Source of the DNA: Actinoplanes oryzae | GTDB lineage: Bacteria > Actinomycetota > Actinomycetes > Mycobacteriales > Micromonosporaceae | Assembly: GCF_030757795.1 (NCBI RefSeq) | Contig: NZ_JAUQWH010000070.1 | Location: 1-43,829 of the forward strand | DNA length: 43,829 nucleotides | Reading direction: 5' to 3' | Shown here: positions 23,488-32,190 of the stretch, one piece after another | How positions within the stretch are numbered: the stretch's first letter is position 1 | Layout of the letters: the number at the start of each line of letters is the position of its first letter | The notes under the pieces: model-generated | What the model saw: only the letters and a program-made list of their open reading frames with translations | The model's database searches: none | What the model was told of the DNA's origin: nothing | Translations under genes and position numbers: made by a program

Positions 23488-26400
23488 TCAGCCCTCGGTC
23501 TGCGGGCGCTTCGGCATCTTCAAGACCTCGAACTGGTCCGTGTAGCCGCGGAGAGCACCCGGCGCCTCCTCGGACCGCACCGGCGCGTCCTGGGCGGCCT
23601 CCGGCTCCGGCTCCGGGTCCGGGGCGGCGTGCCGCGGCGACGGCTGCACGCCGGCCTTGCGGGCCCGCCGGCGGTCCCGCTTCTCCCGGCGGCTGATCTT
23701 GGTGTTCTCGACCATCGTGTAGAGGGCCGGGACCAGCACCAGGGTCAGCAGCGTCGAGCTGACCAGGCCGCCGATGACCACGACGGCCAGCGGCTGCGAG
23801 ATGAAGCCGCCCTCGCCGGTGAGGCCGAGCGCCATCGGGATCAGCGCGAAGATGGTCGCGATCGCCGTCATGAGGATCGGCCGCAGGCGGTGCCGGCCAC
23901 CCTCGACGACCGCCTCCCGTACGCCCAGACCGGCCGCACGGTAGTGGTTGATGAGGTCCATGAGCACGATGGCGTTGGTGACCACGATGCCGACGAGCAT
24001 CAGGACACCGATCAGTGCCGGCACGCCCAGCGGGGTCCCCGTGGCGAGCAGCAGCGCGATGGCGCCGGTCGCCGCGAACGGGATCGAGATGAGCAGCAGC
24101 AGCGGCTGGAGCAGGCTGCGGAACGTCGCCACCATGATCACGAAGACGATCGCGATGGCGGCGAGGACGGCGAGCCCCAGGTCGGCGAAGGCGTCGGCCT
24201 GGTCCTGGCTGACACCCCCGATGGCGTACGAGGCCCCGGCCGGCAGGGTCAGCTCCTCGAGCCGCTGCGTCAGGTCGGTCGTGACCGCGCCGACGTTCGA
24301 GCCGGTGGCCGTGCCGTCGACCGTCACGCTGCGGTTGCCGTCGATCCGGGTGACCTCCTCGGGCCCGGCGACCTCCTTGACGTCGGCGACCTGGTCGAGG
24401 GGCACGCGCTGCCCGGCCGGCGTGGTGATCGGCAGTGCGCGCAGGGCCGCGGCGCTGGCCGGCGGGGCGCCGAACGTCACGACCACGTCCTGGCTCGCGC
24501 CGTCGACCGTGATCTGCCCGGCCGGCGCGGAGCGGAACGCCCCGGCGACAGCCTGGCCGACGGCGGCCTCGGTGAGCCCGCGCTGGGCGGCGGCGGCCCG
24601 GTCGACCTGCACGTCGAGGCGCGGCACGCTGGCGGCGAGCGACGAGCCGACGTCGGTCACGTCCGGGGTGCCGGCCATGGCGTCCTGCACGAGCTTGGTG
24701 GCCGTCTGCAGGGCCTCCTGGTCGTTGGCCTGCACGACGACCGAGAGCTGGCTGCCGTCGAAGCCGGTGCCGCTGTCGCCGCCGACCGTGACCTCGCCGA
24801 CGTCGGTCAGGCCCTTGAACTCCGCACGCAGCTCGTCGGAGACCTTGACCGAGTCGACGTCGGACTTGAGCGCCACGTTGAAGCTGGCGCCGCTGGCCCC
24901 GCCCGAGCCCGCGAACGGGTTGAACTCCCCGCTGCCGACCGTCACCTGGTACGTCTCGACGTCGTCGCGGCCCGCGAGCACCGCCTCGACCTTCTTGGCG
25001 GCGGCGTCGGTGGCGGCCAGGCTGGTGCCGACGGGCAGGTCCTGGCTGATCGTGATGGTGTCCTGGCCGGACTGGTCGATGAAGTTGGTCTCCAGCCGGC
25101 TGGCCAGGCCGAGCGTGCCGATGAGCACGACGACACCGATCGCCACGGTGGCCCAGCGGGTGCCCCGGCTCCGGGTGACCCAGCGGATGATCGGGAGATA
25201 GCCGCGCTGCAGCGGGCTGCGCAGCTCCTTCTCCTCGGCCGCCTTGCGCACGGCCTCCGACTCGGCGCCACCCGCGGCGGGCCGCAGGAACCAGTACGCC
25301 AGCACGGGCACCACGGTCAGCGACACGAACAGCGACGCGATCAGCGCCACGGTCACCGTGATCGCAAACGGCGAGAACAGCTGCCCGACGAACCCGCCGA
25401 CCAGCGCGATCGGGGCGAACACGGCCACGGTCGTCAGCGTCGAGGCGGTGACGGCCCCGGCCACCTCCTTCACGCCGGCCATGACGGCGTGCACCTTCTC
25501 CTCGCCGTACCCGAGGTGGCGCTTGATGTTCTCCAGCACCACGATCGAGTCGTCGACCACCCGCCCGACGGCGATGGTCAGCGCGCCGAGGGTGAGCAGG
25601 TTGAGCGAGTAGTCGCCGATCCAGAGGCTGATCAGCGCGATCAGCACGGACAGCGGGATGGACACCGCCGTCACGAGCGTGGAGCGCACGGACAGCAGGA
25701 AGATCAGGATGACGATGACGGCCATCACGAGGCCGAGCAGGCCCTCGGTGGTCAGGCTCTCGATCGACCGCTCGACGAAGGGCGCCTGGTCGGTGATGAC
25801 CGTGAGCTTGGTGTCCGAGGCGCTCTGCAGGTCGGTGAGCTTGTCGCGCACCTCGTGCGAGATCGCGACCGGGTTGCCGTCGGGCGAGGCGGTGACGGCG
25901 ACGCCGAGGCTCTCCACGCCGTCGGTGCGGGTGTAGGAGGTCGCCGTCGACTCCTCGGTGGTGACCGAGGCGACGTCGCCGAGCTTGGTCGAGCCGTTGA
26001 GATAGAGGCCCTTGAGCTGGTCGATCGAGGTGATCGGCGCCCCGACCTGGACGCTCAGCGTGCGGTCGCCCTCGGTGAGCGCGCCGGCCGGCACCGAGAT
26101 GCCGTTGCTCTGCAGCAGCGTGGTGAGGGCCTGCGGGCTCGCCCCGGACGCCGCCAGCTTGGCGAGGTCGGGCTTGATGACGACCTGCCGCGTACGGGTG
26201 CCGGTGACCTGCACCTCGCGGACGCCCTCGATCGCCTTGAGCTCGGGCACGACGTTCGTCTCGAGCCGGTTGGCCAGGTCGTTCTGGTCGGAGCCGCCGG
26301 ACGCGGCCAGGATGATGGCCGGGATGTCGTCCGTGCTGCCGGCGAAGACCGTCGGCTCGACGTTGTCGGGCAGCTGTGCCTGGATCCGGTTGATCGACGT

Positions 26401-26730
26401 GGTCAGCTGGTTGACCGCGTTGTCGATGTCGGTGCCGAACTCGAACGTCACCTGGATCGTGGCCGAGCCCTCACGGGTCGTCGACTGCACCGAGTCGAGC
26501 CCGTCGGCCCCTTGGACCGCCTGCTCGATCGGCTCGGTGACCTGCTCCTCCATGATCTCCGGGGAGGCACCGGGCAGCGACGCGCCGATGAACGCGCCGG
26601 GGAACTCCAGCGAGGGCAGGAGCTGCTGCTTGAGAGAGGGGATGGCGTACACACCGAAACCGGTGATCACCACGGCTATGAGGGCCACCAGCCCCCGGTT
26701 CGCGAGACTGAGCCTCGTCAGAAATGACAT
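23488..26730 (-). CDS. RND efflux transporter, HAE1/SwrC-like
   Basis: This 1080-residue protein is a single-chain RND pump of the AcrB/SwrC type. It has an N-terminal helix (LVALIAVVITGFGVYAI), two large external domains and two six-helix bundles. The proton-relay Asp pair is kept in GRVVDDSIVVLENI (AcrB Asp407/408), but the AcrB Lys940 position is Thr (LVGIVVTNAIVLMD), as in SwrC-type pumps of Gram-positive bacteria. A hydrophilic tail of about 80 residues follows the last helix. The ATG at 26730 has GGGGGAG 3 nt upstream; the longer frame runs into the divergent MarR gene and is not real. The substrate is unknown. No membrane-fusion partner is nearby. Confidence 0.93.
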   Translation of the reverse strand: MSFLTRLSLANRGLVALIAVVITGFGVYAIPSLKQQLLPSLEFPGAFIGASLPGASPEIMEEQVTEPIEQAVQGADGLDSVQSTTREGSATIQVTFEFGTDIDNAVNQLTTSINRIQAQLPDNVEPTVFAGSTDDIPAIILAASGGSDQNDLANRLETNVVPELKAIEGVREVQVTGTRTRQVVIKPDLAKLAASGASPQALTTLLQSNGISVPAGALTEGDRTLSVQVGAPITSIDQLKGLYLNGSTKLGDVASVTTEESTATSYTRTDGVESLGVAVTASPDGNPVAISHEVRDKLTDLQSASDTKLTVITDQAPFVERSIESLTTEGLLGLVMAVIVILIFLLSVRSTLVTAVSIPLSVLIALISLWIGDYSLNLLTLGALTIAVGRVVDDSIVVLENIKRHLGYGEEKVHAVMAGVKEVAGAVTASTLTTVAVFAPIALVGGFVGQLFSPFAITVTVALIASLFVSLTVVPVLAYWFLRPAAGGAESEAVRKAAEEKELRSPLQRGYLPIIRWVTRSRGTRWATVAIGVVVLIGTLGLASRLETNFIDQSGQDTITISQDLPVGTSLAATDAAAKKVEAVLAGRDDVETYQVTVGSGEFNPFAGSGGASGASFNVALKSDVDSVKVSDELRAEFKGLTDVGEVTVGGDSGTGFDGSQLSVVVQANDQEALQTATKLVQDAMAGTPDVTDVGSSLAASVPRLDVQVDRAAAAQRGLTEAAVGQAVAGAFRSAPAGQITVDGASQDVVVTFGAPPASAAALRALPITTPAGQRVPLDQVADVKEVAGPEEVTRIDGNRSVTVDGTATGSNVGAVTTDLTQRLEELTLPAGASYAIGGVSQDQADAFADLGLAVLAAIAIVFVIMVATFRSLLQPLLLLISIPFAATGAIALLLATGTPLGVPALIGVLMLVGIVVTNAIVLMDLINHYRAAGLGVREAVVEGGRHRLRPILMTAIATIFALIPMALGLTGEGGFISQPLAVVVIGGLVSSTLLTLVLVPALYTMVENTKISRREKRDRRRARKAGVQPSPRHAAPDPEPEPEAAQDAPVRSEEAPGALRGYTDQFEVLKMPKRPQTEG

Positions 26731-26835
26731 GTGCTCCCCCGGAAAAGTTCGGTCAAGACATATAGTTTGCCCGACGCGAACAAATTCTTTTTGCCCGGGG
26801 CCAGGTCGCCGCCGGAGCGCAACACAGGAGGACCG
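26731..26835. promoter_or_regulatory. divergent promoter/operator region of RND pump and MarR gene
   Basis: This 105-nt gap is strikingly AT-rich for this genome. It contains gttcg ... cgaac (about 26747 and 26776), a partly symmetric caagacatatagtttg at 26753-26768, and tttgcccg repeated directly. One of these is probably the MarR operator controlling both genes. I cannot fix the -35/-10 boxes. Confidence 0.5.
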
Positions 26836-27297
26836 GTGTCCGCGAACGATCACCTCATCGCCGACATCATGGCAGCGCAGCAACGCCTGCAGGAGCTGTT
26901 CGTGCAGGATCGGGCGGACCCGCTCTTCGCCTCGCACCTCACCATGCAACAGCTGAAAGTGCTCATGCTCCTGCACCGCCTCGGCGACACCTCGGGCCGC
27001 GAACTGGCCGGCGTCATGGGTGTGAGCCTCGCCACCCTCAGCGGCATGGTCGACCGCCTGGTCGCCCAGGACATGGTGACCCGCACCGAAGACCCCCACG
27101 ACCGCCGCGTCCGCCGCATCAGCCTCAGCCCCCAGGGCCGCGAGCTGGTCGACAAGATCGCCAACGCCGGCGCCGACCTCCAGCTCCGCCTGCTCAACCG
27201 CCTCACCGGCACCGAGCTGCAAGCCGTCCGCGACGGCCTGAACGCCATGATCCGCGCCGCGTCGGAGGAGACCGCGTCCGTACCCGGGGAGCGTTGA
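26836..27297 (+). CDS. MarR family transcriptional regulator
   Basis: A 153-residue winged-helix protein. The helix-turn-helix is at LAGVMGVSLATLSGMVDRLVAQD (about residues 60-82) and the wing at RTEDPHDRRVRRISLSPQG, the classic MarR DxRxxR stretch; flanking helices make the dimer. The start is a GTG at 26836 after AGGAGG; a longer frame to 26731 would swallow the promoter. It diverges from the RND pump, so it very likely represses the pump and itself and responds to a pump substrate; the ligand is unknown. The next gene follows after 48 nt and may be co-transcribed. Confidence 0.92.
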   Translation: MSANDHLIADIMAAQQRLQELFVQDRADPLFASHLTMQQLKVLMLLHRLGDTSGRELAGVMGVSLATLSGMVDRLVAQDMVTRTEDPHDRRVRRISLSPQGRELVDKIANAGADLQLRLLNRLTGTELQAVRDGLNAMIRAASEETASVPGER

Positions 27298-27345
27298 GTA
27301 CGGGGACTCATCCCGGCCGCCGGCGGCTGCGGAAGGCTCGTCGGC

Positions 27346-27744
27346 ATGGCAGACAACAAGCGTGTTCTCGGTTGGACGGCGGCCCTCGTGGCCGGCAGCG
27401 GCGTGGCCTATGCGGGACTGCTCGGCTGGGACACCCAGCGCGACTTCGACCCGGTGACCAGCCACTCCAGCGGGCCCTACGAGGCGTGGCAGGTGGTCGC
27501 GCTCGCGCTGATCGTCGGGGCGCTGGGCTTCGCCGCGGGGCGGGCGGGGCACGCATGGCTGGCGCTGGTGACCCTGACGCTGACCGTCACGGCGGCCTTC
27601 GTGCTCGTGGCGATCAGGGAGCCGCAAGGCGACGGGCTCTGGCCGATCGGCGCGGCGCTCACCCTGCTCGGCACCCTCGCGGGCACCCTGGTCACCACCC
27701 AGCTGGGCCGGCTGACCGCGCCGCAGCCCGTCCCGGTCGGCTGA
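27346..27744 (+). CDS. small four-helix membrane protein
   Basis: A 132-residue protein with four hydrophobic segments (about residues 9-27, 47-65, 68-92 and 98-118). The external loop after the first helix is acidic (WDTQRDFDPVTSHSSGPYEAW) and the W-x-V start of helix 2 is well formed. I know no characterised family. It lies just downstream of marR on the same strand. Its stop codon is the first base triplet of a 16-bp tandem repeat. Confidence 0.65.
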   Translation: MADNKRVLGWTAALVAGSGVAYAGLLGWDTQRDFDPVTSHSSGPYEAWQVVALALIVGALGFAAGRAGHAWLALVTLTLTVTAAFVLVAIREPQGDGLWPIGAALTLLGTLAGTLVTTQLGRLTAPQPVPVG

Positions 27745-27912
27745 GCCGCGCCACGCCTGAGCCGCGCCACGCCCGGGCCGCGCCACGCCGAGTTACGCCC
27801 GGGCCGCGCCACGCGCAGGCCGAACCGCGCCGGGCCCAGCCGCCTCACGTCCGGGCAGAGCCGGCGCTCACATCCGGGCGGAGCCGGCGCTCACATCCGG
27901 GCGGAGCCGAGC
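27742..27912. repeat. two short tandem arrays between the membrane-protein gene and thrC
   Basis: Array 1: tgagccgcgccacgcc repeated three times (27742-27789, third unit starting cggg), beginning on the membrane-protein stop codon; partial copies continue to about 27830. Array 2: ctcacatccgggcggagccg-gcg, units of 23-24 bp at 27844, 27867 and 27890. No gene is supported in the 207-nt gap to thrC. Confidence 0.8.
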
Positions 27913-27951
27913 GCTCGCGTCCGGCCCGTCGGCAAGCCGGGCGGCGGACGC

Positions 27952-29001
27952 TCAGGCGAGACCGAGCTCCCGCGCGGCGATCAGGACGTCGTTGCTGATC
28001 GTCGTGGGCGAGGGCGCGGTCGAGATGGCCCACTCCGGGTCCTTGAGGCCGTGCCCGGTGACGGTGCACACGACCTTGGCACCGGCGGGAACCTTGCCGG
28101 CTGCCGCCTGCTGGAGCAGCCCGGCGACGCTGGCCGCGCTGCCGAGCTCGACGAAGACGCCGACCTCGCGGGCCAGCAGCCGGTAGGCGTTGAGGATGTC
28201 CCGGTCGGTGACCGCGGAGATGAGGCCGCCGGAGGAGTCGCGGGCGTCGAGCGCCTTGGTCCAGCTGGCCGGGTTGCCGATGCGGATGGCCGTCGCGATC
28301 GTGGACGGCTGCTCGACGACCTTGCCGGTGACGATGGGGGCCGCGCCGGAGGCCTGGAAGCCGTACATCTTGGGCAGGATCGTGCTGTTGCCCGCCGCCT
28401 GGTCCTCCTGGTAGCCCATCCAGTAGGCGGAGATGTTGCCCGCGTTGCCGACCGGGAGGCAGTGGATGTCGGGGGCCGTGCCCAGGGCCTCGACGATCTC
28501 GAAGGCGGCCGTCTTCTGCCCGTGCAGGCGGAAGATGTTGACCGAGTTGACCAGGGCGACCGGGAAGTCCTGCGACAGCTTGGAGGCGAGCGCCAGACAG
28601 TCGTCGAAGTTGCCGTTGACCTGCAGGAGCTTCGCGCCGTGGACGAGCGCCTGGGCGAGCTTGCCCAGCGCGATCTTGCCCTGCGGGACGAGGACGGCGC
28701 AGGTGATGCCGGCCCGGGCGGCGTAGGCCGCGGCCGAGGCGCTCGTGTTGCCGGTGGAGGCGCAGATGATCGCCTTGGCGCCCTCCTCGACGGCCTTGGA
28801 CACGGCCATCGTCATGCCGCGGTCCTTGAAGGAGCCGGTCGGGTTGGCGCCCTCGACCTTGAGGTAGACCTCGGCACCCGTGCGCTGGGACAGCACCGGG
28901 GCGGGCACGAGCGGCGTGTTGCCCTCGTGCAGGGAGACCACCGGCGTCTTGTCGGTGACCGGAAGTCGGTCGCGATAAGCCTCGATAAGTCCGCGCCACA
29001 T
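27952..29001 (-). CDS. thrC: threonine synthase
   Basis: ThrC converts O-phosphohomoserine to threonine using PLP. The 349-residue protein has the PLP lysine in GSFKDRG (Lys59), the phosphate-binding GNAGNISAYW (glycine-rich loop) and the late TVTGHGLKDP. It belongs to the short actinobacterial type. It lies downstream of hom and the VOC gene, 67 nt after the latter, on the same strand; thrB is displaced 6.3 kb away. The ATG at 29001 has GAGAGGAAAAG just upstream. Confidence 0.97.
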   Translation of the reverse strand: MWRGLIEAYRDRLPVTDKTPVVSLHEGNTPLVPAPVLSQRTGAEVYLKVEGANPTGSFKDRGMTMAVSKAVEEGAKAIICASTGNTSASAAAYAARAGITCAVLVPQGKIALGKLAQALVHGAKLLQVNGNFDDCLALASKLSQDFPVALVNSVNIFRLHGQKTAAFEIVEALGTAPDIHCLPVGNAGNISAYWMGYQEDQAAGNSTILPKMYGFQASGAAPIVTGKVVEQPSTIATAIRIGNPASWTKALDARDSSGGLISAVTDRDILNAYRLLAREVGVFVELGSAASVAGLLQQAAAGKVPAGAKVVCTVTGHGLKDPEWAISTAPSPTTISNDVLIAARELGLA

Positions 29002-29068
29002 GGTCTTTTCCTCTCAGCAGACCCCGACAGGATGCCTCACCGCACCGAATGCCGGGACCGAGCTTCCA

Positions 29069-29437
29069 CTATTCGGGACCGTGGGACACGGCCTCGACAT
29101 TGTTCCCGTCGGGATCGCGCACGAAGGCGCCGTAGTACGAAGGGTGGTACTCGGGGTGGATCGCCGGCGCGTGCAGCACCTCGGCGCCGGCCGCCACGGC
29201 CGCCGCGAAGAACGCGTCGACCGCGGCACGACTCTCCGCGCGGAACGCGATGTGCGACTCGCGGAAGCCGTCACCCGAGTCGAGCGCGCCGATCCAGAAG
29301 TCGGCGTGCTCCGACCCGTACCCCATGGCGACCTTGAAGTCACTCAGCCGGCGCAGGCCCAGCGGCGCGAGCACCGCGTCGTAGAACGCCGCGCTCGCGG
29401 CGAGGTCCGAGCACTGGAGACCGACGTGGTCGAGCAT
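29069..29437 (-). CDS. VOC family (glyoxalase/bleomycin-resistance fold) protein
   Basis: A 122-residue protein of the vicinal-oxygen-chelate superfamily. It starts LDHVGLQCSDLAASAAFYDAVLAPLG and ends with FVRDPDGNNVEAV, the two signature halves. Likely metal ligands are His4 and a Glu in NNVEAV. The frame extends upstream into hom, but the ATG at 29437, 5 nt after the hom stop, is the family start. The reaction is unknown; most such short VOC proteins are uncharacterised. It is expressed with hom by position. Confidence 0.85.
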   Translation of the reverse strand: MLDHVGLQCSDLAASAAFYDAVLAPLGLRRLSDFKVAMGYGSEHADFWIGALDSGDGFRESHIAFRAESRAAVDAFFAAAVAAGAEVLHAPAIHPEYHPSYYGAFVRDPDGNNVEAVSHGPE

Positions 29438-29441
29438 GCGG

Positions 29442-30755
29442 TCAGGCGCCTCCTTCGACCCGCAGGACCGACGCGATCGACCGTACGATCGGCAGCGCCC
29501 GCAGATCGTCGACAGTGGCCTGCAGGTTGGCGTCCGGGGCGCCGTGCGTGACGACGACCAGCGTCGCGTCCTCGTCGCGGCCCTGCTGGCGCACCGTGGC
29601 GATGGACACCTCGTGCTTCGCGAAGACGCCGGCGACCGTGGCGAGCACACCCTGCCGGTCGGCGACGTCGAGGCTGATGTGATAGCGCGTGACGGCCTCG
29701 CCGATGGCCCGGATGGGCAGGTGGGCGTACGCGCTCTCGCTCGGCGCCCGGGTCCCGGAGAGCCGGTTGCGAGCCGCCGCCACGATGTCGCCCAGCACCG
29801 CGCTCGCCGTGGGGGTGCCGCCCGCGCCCCGGCCGTAGAACATGAGCTGGCCCGCCGCCTCGGCCTCGACGAAGACCGCGTTGAAGGCGTCGCCGACGCT
29901 GGCCAGCGGGTGCGTACGCGGAATCATCGCCGGATGCACGCGGACGCTGACCGACTCCGCGCCGCTCGAGTCCGGGCCGCGCTCCGCGATGCAGAGCAGC
30001 TTGATCGTGCAGCCCATCTGCTTGGCGCTGGCCATGTCGGCCGCCGTCACGCCGGTCATGCCCTCGCGGAACACGTCGGCGGCCGTCACCCGGGTGTGGA
30101 AGGCGAGCGAGGCCAGGATAGCGGCCTTGGCGGCGGCGTCGAAGCCCTCGACGTCGGCGGTCGGGTCGGCCTCGGCGTAGCCCAGCTCGGTCGCCTCGTC
30201 CAGCGCCTCGCCGAAGCCGGCGCCGCTGGAGTCCATCGACGAGAGGATGAAGTTGGTCGTGCCGTTCACGATGCCGGTGACCCGGGTCACACGGTCGCCG
30301 TGCAGCGACTCCCGCAGCGGGCGCAGCAGCGGGATGGCCCCGGCGACCGACGCCTCGTAGTAGAGGTCGGCACCGCCCTCGGCCGCGGCGTCGTGCAGCG
30401 CGGCGCCGTCCTCGGCCAGCAGGGCCTTGTTCGCCGTGACGACGCTCTTGCCGGCCCGCAGCCCCTCGGTGAGCCAGGTGCGGGCGGGCTCGATGCCGCC
30501 CACCACCTCGATGATCACGTCGACGTCGTCCCGCTTGACCAGGCCGAGCGCGTCGGTGGTGAACAGCCCCGGGTCGACGGGCAGGTCACCCCGCTCCCGG
30601 CCGGGCCGGCGCACCGCGATGCCGACCAGCTCCAGCGGCGCCCCGATCCGGGCCGTCAGGTCGTCGGCCTGGTCGTGCAGGAGGCGTACGACCTCGCTGC
30701 CGACCGTGCCGCAACCGAGCAGGGCGAGGCGGACCGCAGGCTTACCAGAGCTCAT
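29442..30755 (-). CDS. hom: homoserine dehydrogenase
   Basis: Hom reduces aspartate semialdehyde to homoserine, the branch point for threonine and methionine. This 437-residue protein has the NAD(P) loop LGCGTVGSEV (13-22), the substrate segment GIVNGTTNFILS, ELGYAEADPTADVEG and a C-terminal ACT domain (from about residue 350; YHISLDVADRQGVLATVAGVF), which normally gives threonine feedback. The start overlaps the lysA stop in an ATGA, so translation is coupled. Confidence 0.97.
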   Translation of the reverse strand: MSSGKPAVRLALLGCGTVGSEVVRLLHDQADDLTARIGAPLELVGIAVRRPGRERGDLPVDPGLFTTDALGLVKRDDVDVIIEVVGGIEPARTWLTEGLRAGKSVVTANKALLAEDGAALHDAAAEGGADLYYEASVAGAIPLLRPLRESLHGDRVTRVTGIVNGTTNFILSSMDSSGAGFGEALDEATELGYAEADPTADVEGFDAAAKAAILASLAFHTRVTAADVFREGMTGVTAADMASAKQMGCTIKLLCIAERGPDSSGAESVSVRVHPAMIPRTHPLASVGDAFNAVFVEAEAAGQLMFYGRGAGGTPTASAVLGDIVAAARNRLSGTRAPSESAYAHLPIRAIGEAVTRYHISLDVADRQGVLATVAGVFAKHEVSIATVRQQGRDEDATLVVVTHGAPDANLQATVDDLRALPIVRSIASVLRVEGGA

Positions 30756-32137
30756 CCCACATCCAATGCGAGCAGATCGTCTTCGGTCTCCCGGCGCACG
30801 ATCACCCGGGAGGCACCGTCGCGGACCGCGATCACGGGCGGTCGCGGCACATGGTTGTAGTTGCTGGCCATGCTGCGGCAGTACGCTCCCGTGCCGGGCA
30901 CGGCGACAAGATCTCCGGGCTGAACGTCGGCGGGCAGGAATTCATCCTTCACGACGATGTCCCCGGACTCGCAATGCTTTCCCACGACACGGGCCAGGAT
31001 CGGCGGTTCGTGTGACGCACGTCCCGCCACGGTGGCCGAGTAGGACGCGTCGTACAGGGCCGTCCGGATGTTGTCGCTCATCCCGCCGTCGACGCTCACG
31101 TACGTGCGGAGGCCGTCGACGTCCTTGACGGTGCCGACCTCGTACAGGGTGAAGACGGACGGACCCACGATGGCCCGGCCGGGCTCGATCGAGAGCCTGG
31201 GCACGCGCAGCGCGGCCATCTCGCACTCGCCCTCGACGATCTTGTTGATGCGCTTCGCGAGGTCGGCCGGCGCCGACGGGTCGTCCTGCGTCGTGTACGC
31301 GATGCCGAAGCCCCCGCCCAGGTCCAGCTCGGGCAGCTCGACCCCGCGCGCGTCGCGGATCTGCGCCTGCAGCTCCAGCACCCGCCGCGCCGCGACCTCG
31401 AAGCCGGACGTGTCGAAGATCTGCGACCCGATGTGCGAGTGCAACCCCCGAAGATCGAGGACACCCTCGTCGAGTACGCGCGTAGCGGCCTCGAACGCGG
31501 CACCGCCCGCCAGCGAGAAGCCGAACTTCTGGTCCTCGTGCGCGGTCGCGATGAACTCGTGCGTGTGCGCCTCGACGCCGACCGTCACCCGGATGAGCAC
31601 GGCGGGACTGGTCCCCGCCTCCCGCGCCAGCGCGGTCAGCCGGTCGATCTCGTGGAACGAGTCGAGCACGATCCGCCCCACGCCGGCCTCGAGCGCCCGG
31701 CGCAGCTCCGACACCGACTTGTTGTTGCCGTGGAAGCCGATCCGCTCCGCCGGGAAGCCCGCCGCCAGCGCCACGGCCAGCTCGCCGCCGGAGCACACGT
31801 CGAGGAAGAGCCCCTCCTCGTCGACCACCCGCACGACCGCCTTGCACAGGAACGACTTGCCCGCGTAGTAGACGTCGGCCCCGGCGAAGGCGCTCGCGAA
31901 GTCGCGGCAGCGGCCGCGGAGGTCGTCCTCGTCGAGGAGGTAGGCGGGGGTGCCGTACTCCTCGGCCAGGTCGAGCACGCTCACGCCGCCGATTTCCAGG
32001 GCCCCGGCCTGGTCGCGGTGCACTGTCCGCGGCCAGAGCTGCGGCACGAGGGCATTGACGTCTTCCGGGGTACGCAGCCAGGCCGGCCCGCGCGTGCCGA
32101 GCTCGCCGTGCAGCGCCCCGGCCTCATGTGCGCGCAT
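30752..32137 (-). CDS. lysA: diaminopimelate decarboxylase
   Basis: LysA makes L-lysine from meso-diaminopimelate with PLP. The 461-residue protein has the PLP lysine in YYAGKSF (Lys94), the LHSHIGSQI helix, the glycine-rich LDLGGGFGIAY, the CESGDIV active-site cysteine and a C-terminal GAYCRSMASNYN. The ATG at 32137 has GGGAGG about 8 nt upstream; the longer open frame overlaps argS and is not used. It lies 53 nt after argS and is coupled to hom by an ATGA overlap. Confidence 0.96.
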   Translation of the reverse strand: MRAHEAGALHGELGTRGPAWLRTPEDVNALVPQLWPRTVHRDQAGALEIGGVSVLDLAEEYGTPAYLLDEDDLRGRCRDFASAFAGADVYYAGKSFLCKAVVRVVDEEGLFLDVCSGGELAVALAAGFPAERIGFHGNNKSVSELRRALEAGVGRIVLDSFHEIDRLTALAREAGTSPAVLIRVTVGVEAHTHEFIATAHEDQKFGFSLAGGAAFEAATRVLDEGVLDLRGLHSHIGSQIFDTSGFEVAARRVLELQAQIRDARGVELPELDLGGGFGIAYTTQDDPSAPADLAKRINKIVEGECEMAALRVPRLSIEPGRAIVGPSVFTLYEVGTVKDVDGLRTYVSVDGGMSDNIRTALYDASYSATVAGRASHEPPILARVVGKHCESGDIVVKDEFLPADVQPGDLVAVPGTGAYCRSMASNYNHVPRPPVIAVRDGASRVIVRRETEDDLLALDVG

Positions 32138-32190
32138 CTCAGATCCTCCCAGCCGCGTCGCGTGGTACCGCTTCCTGCGCCCGCATGTCC

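Noticed and set aside
23488..27786. A 1432-codon frame extending the RND pump N-terminus
   Set aside because: It runs antisense through the MarR gene and the control region. The pump's own ATG has GGGGGAG and begins with the usual first helix.
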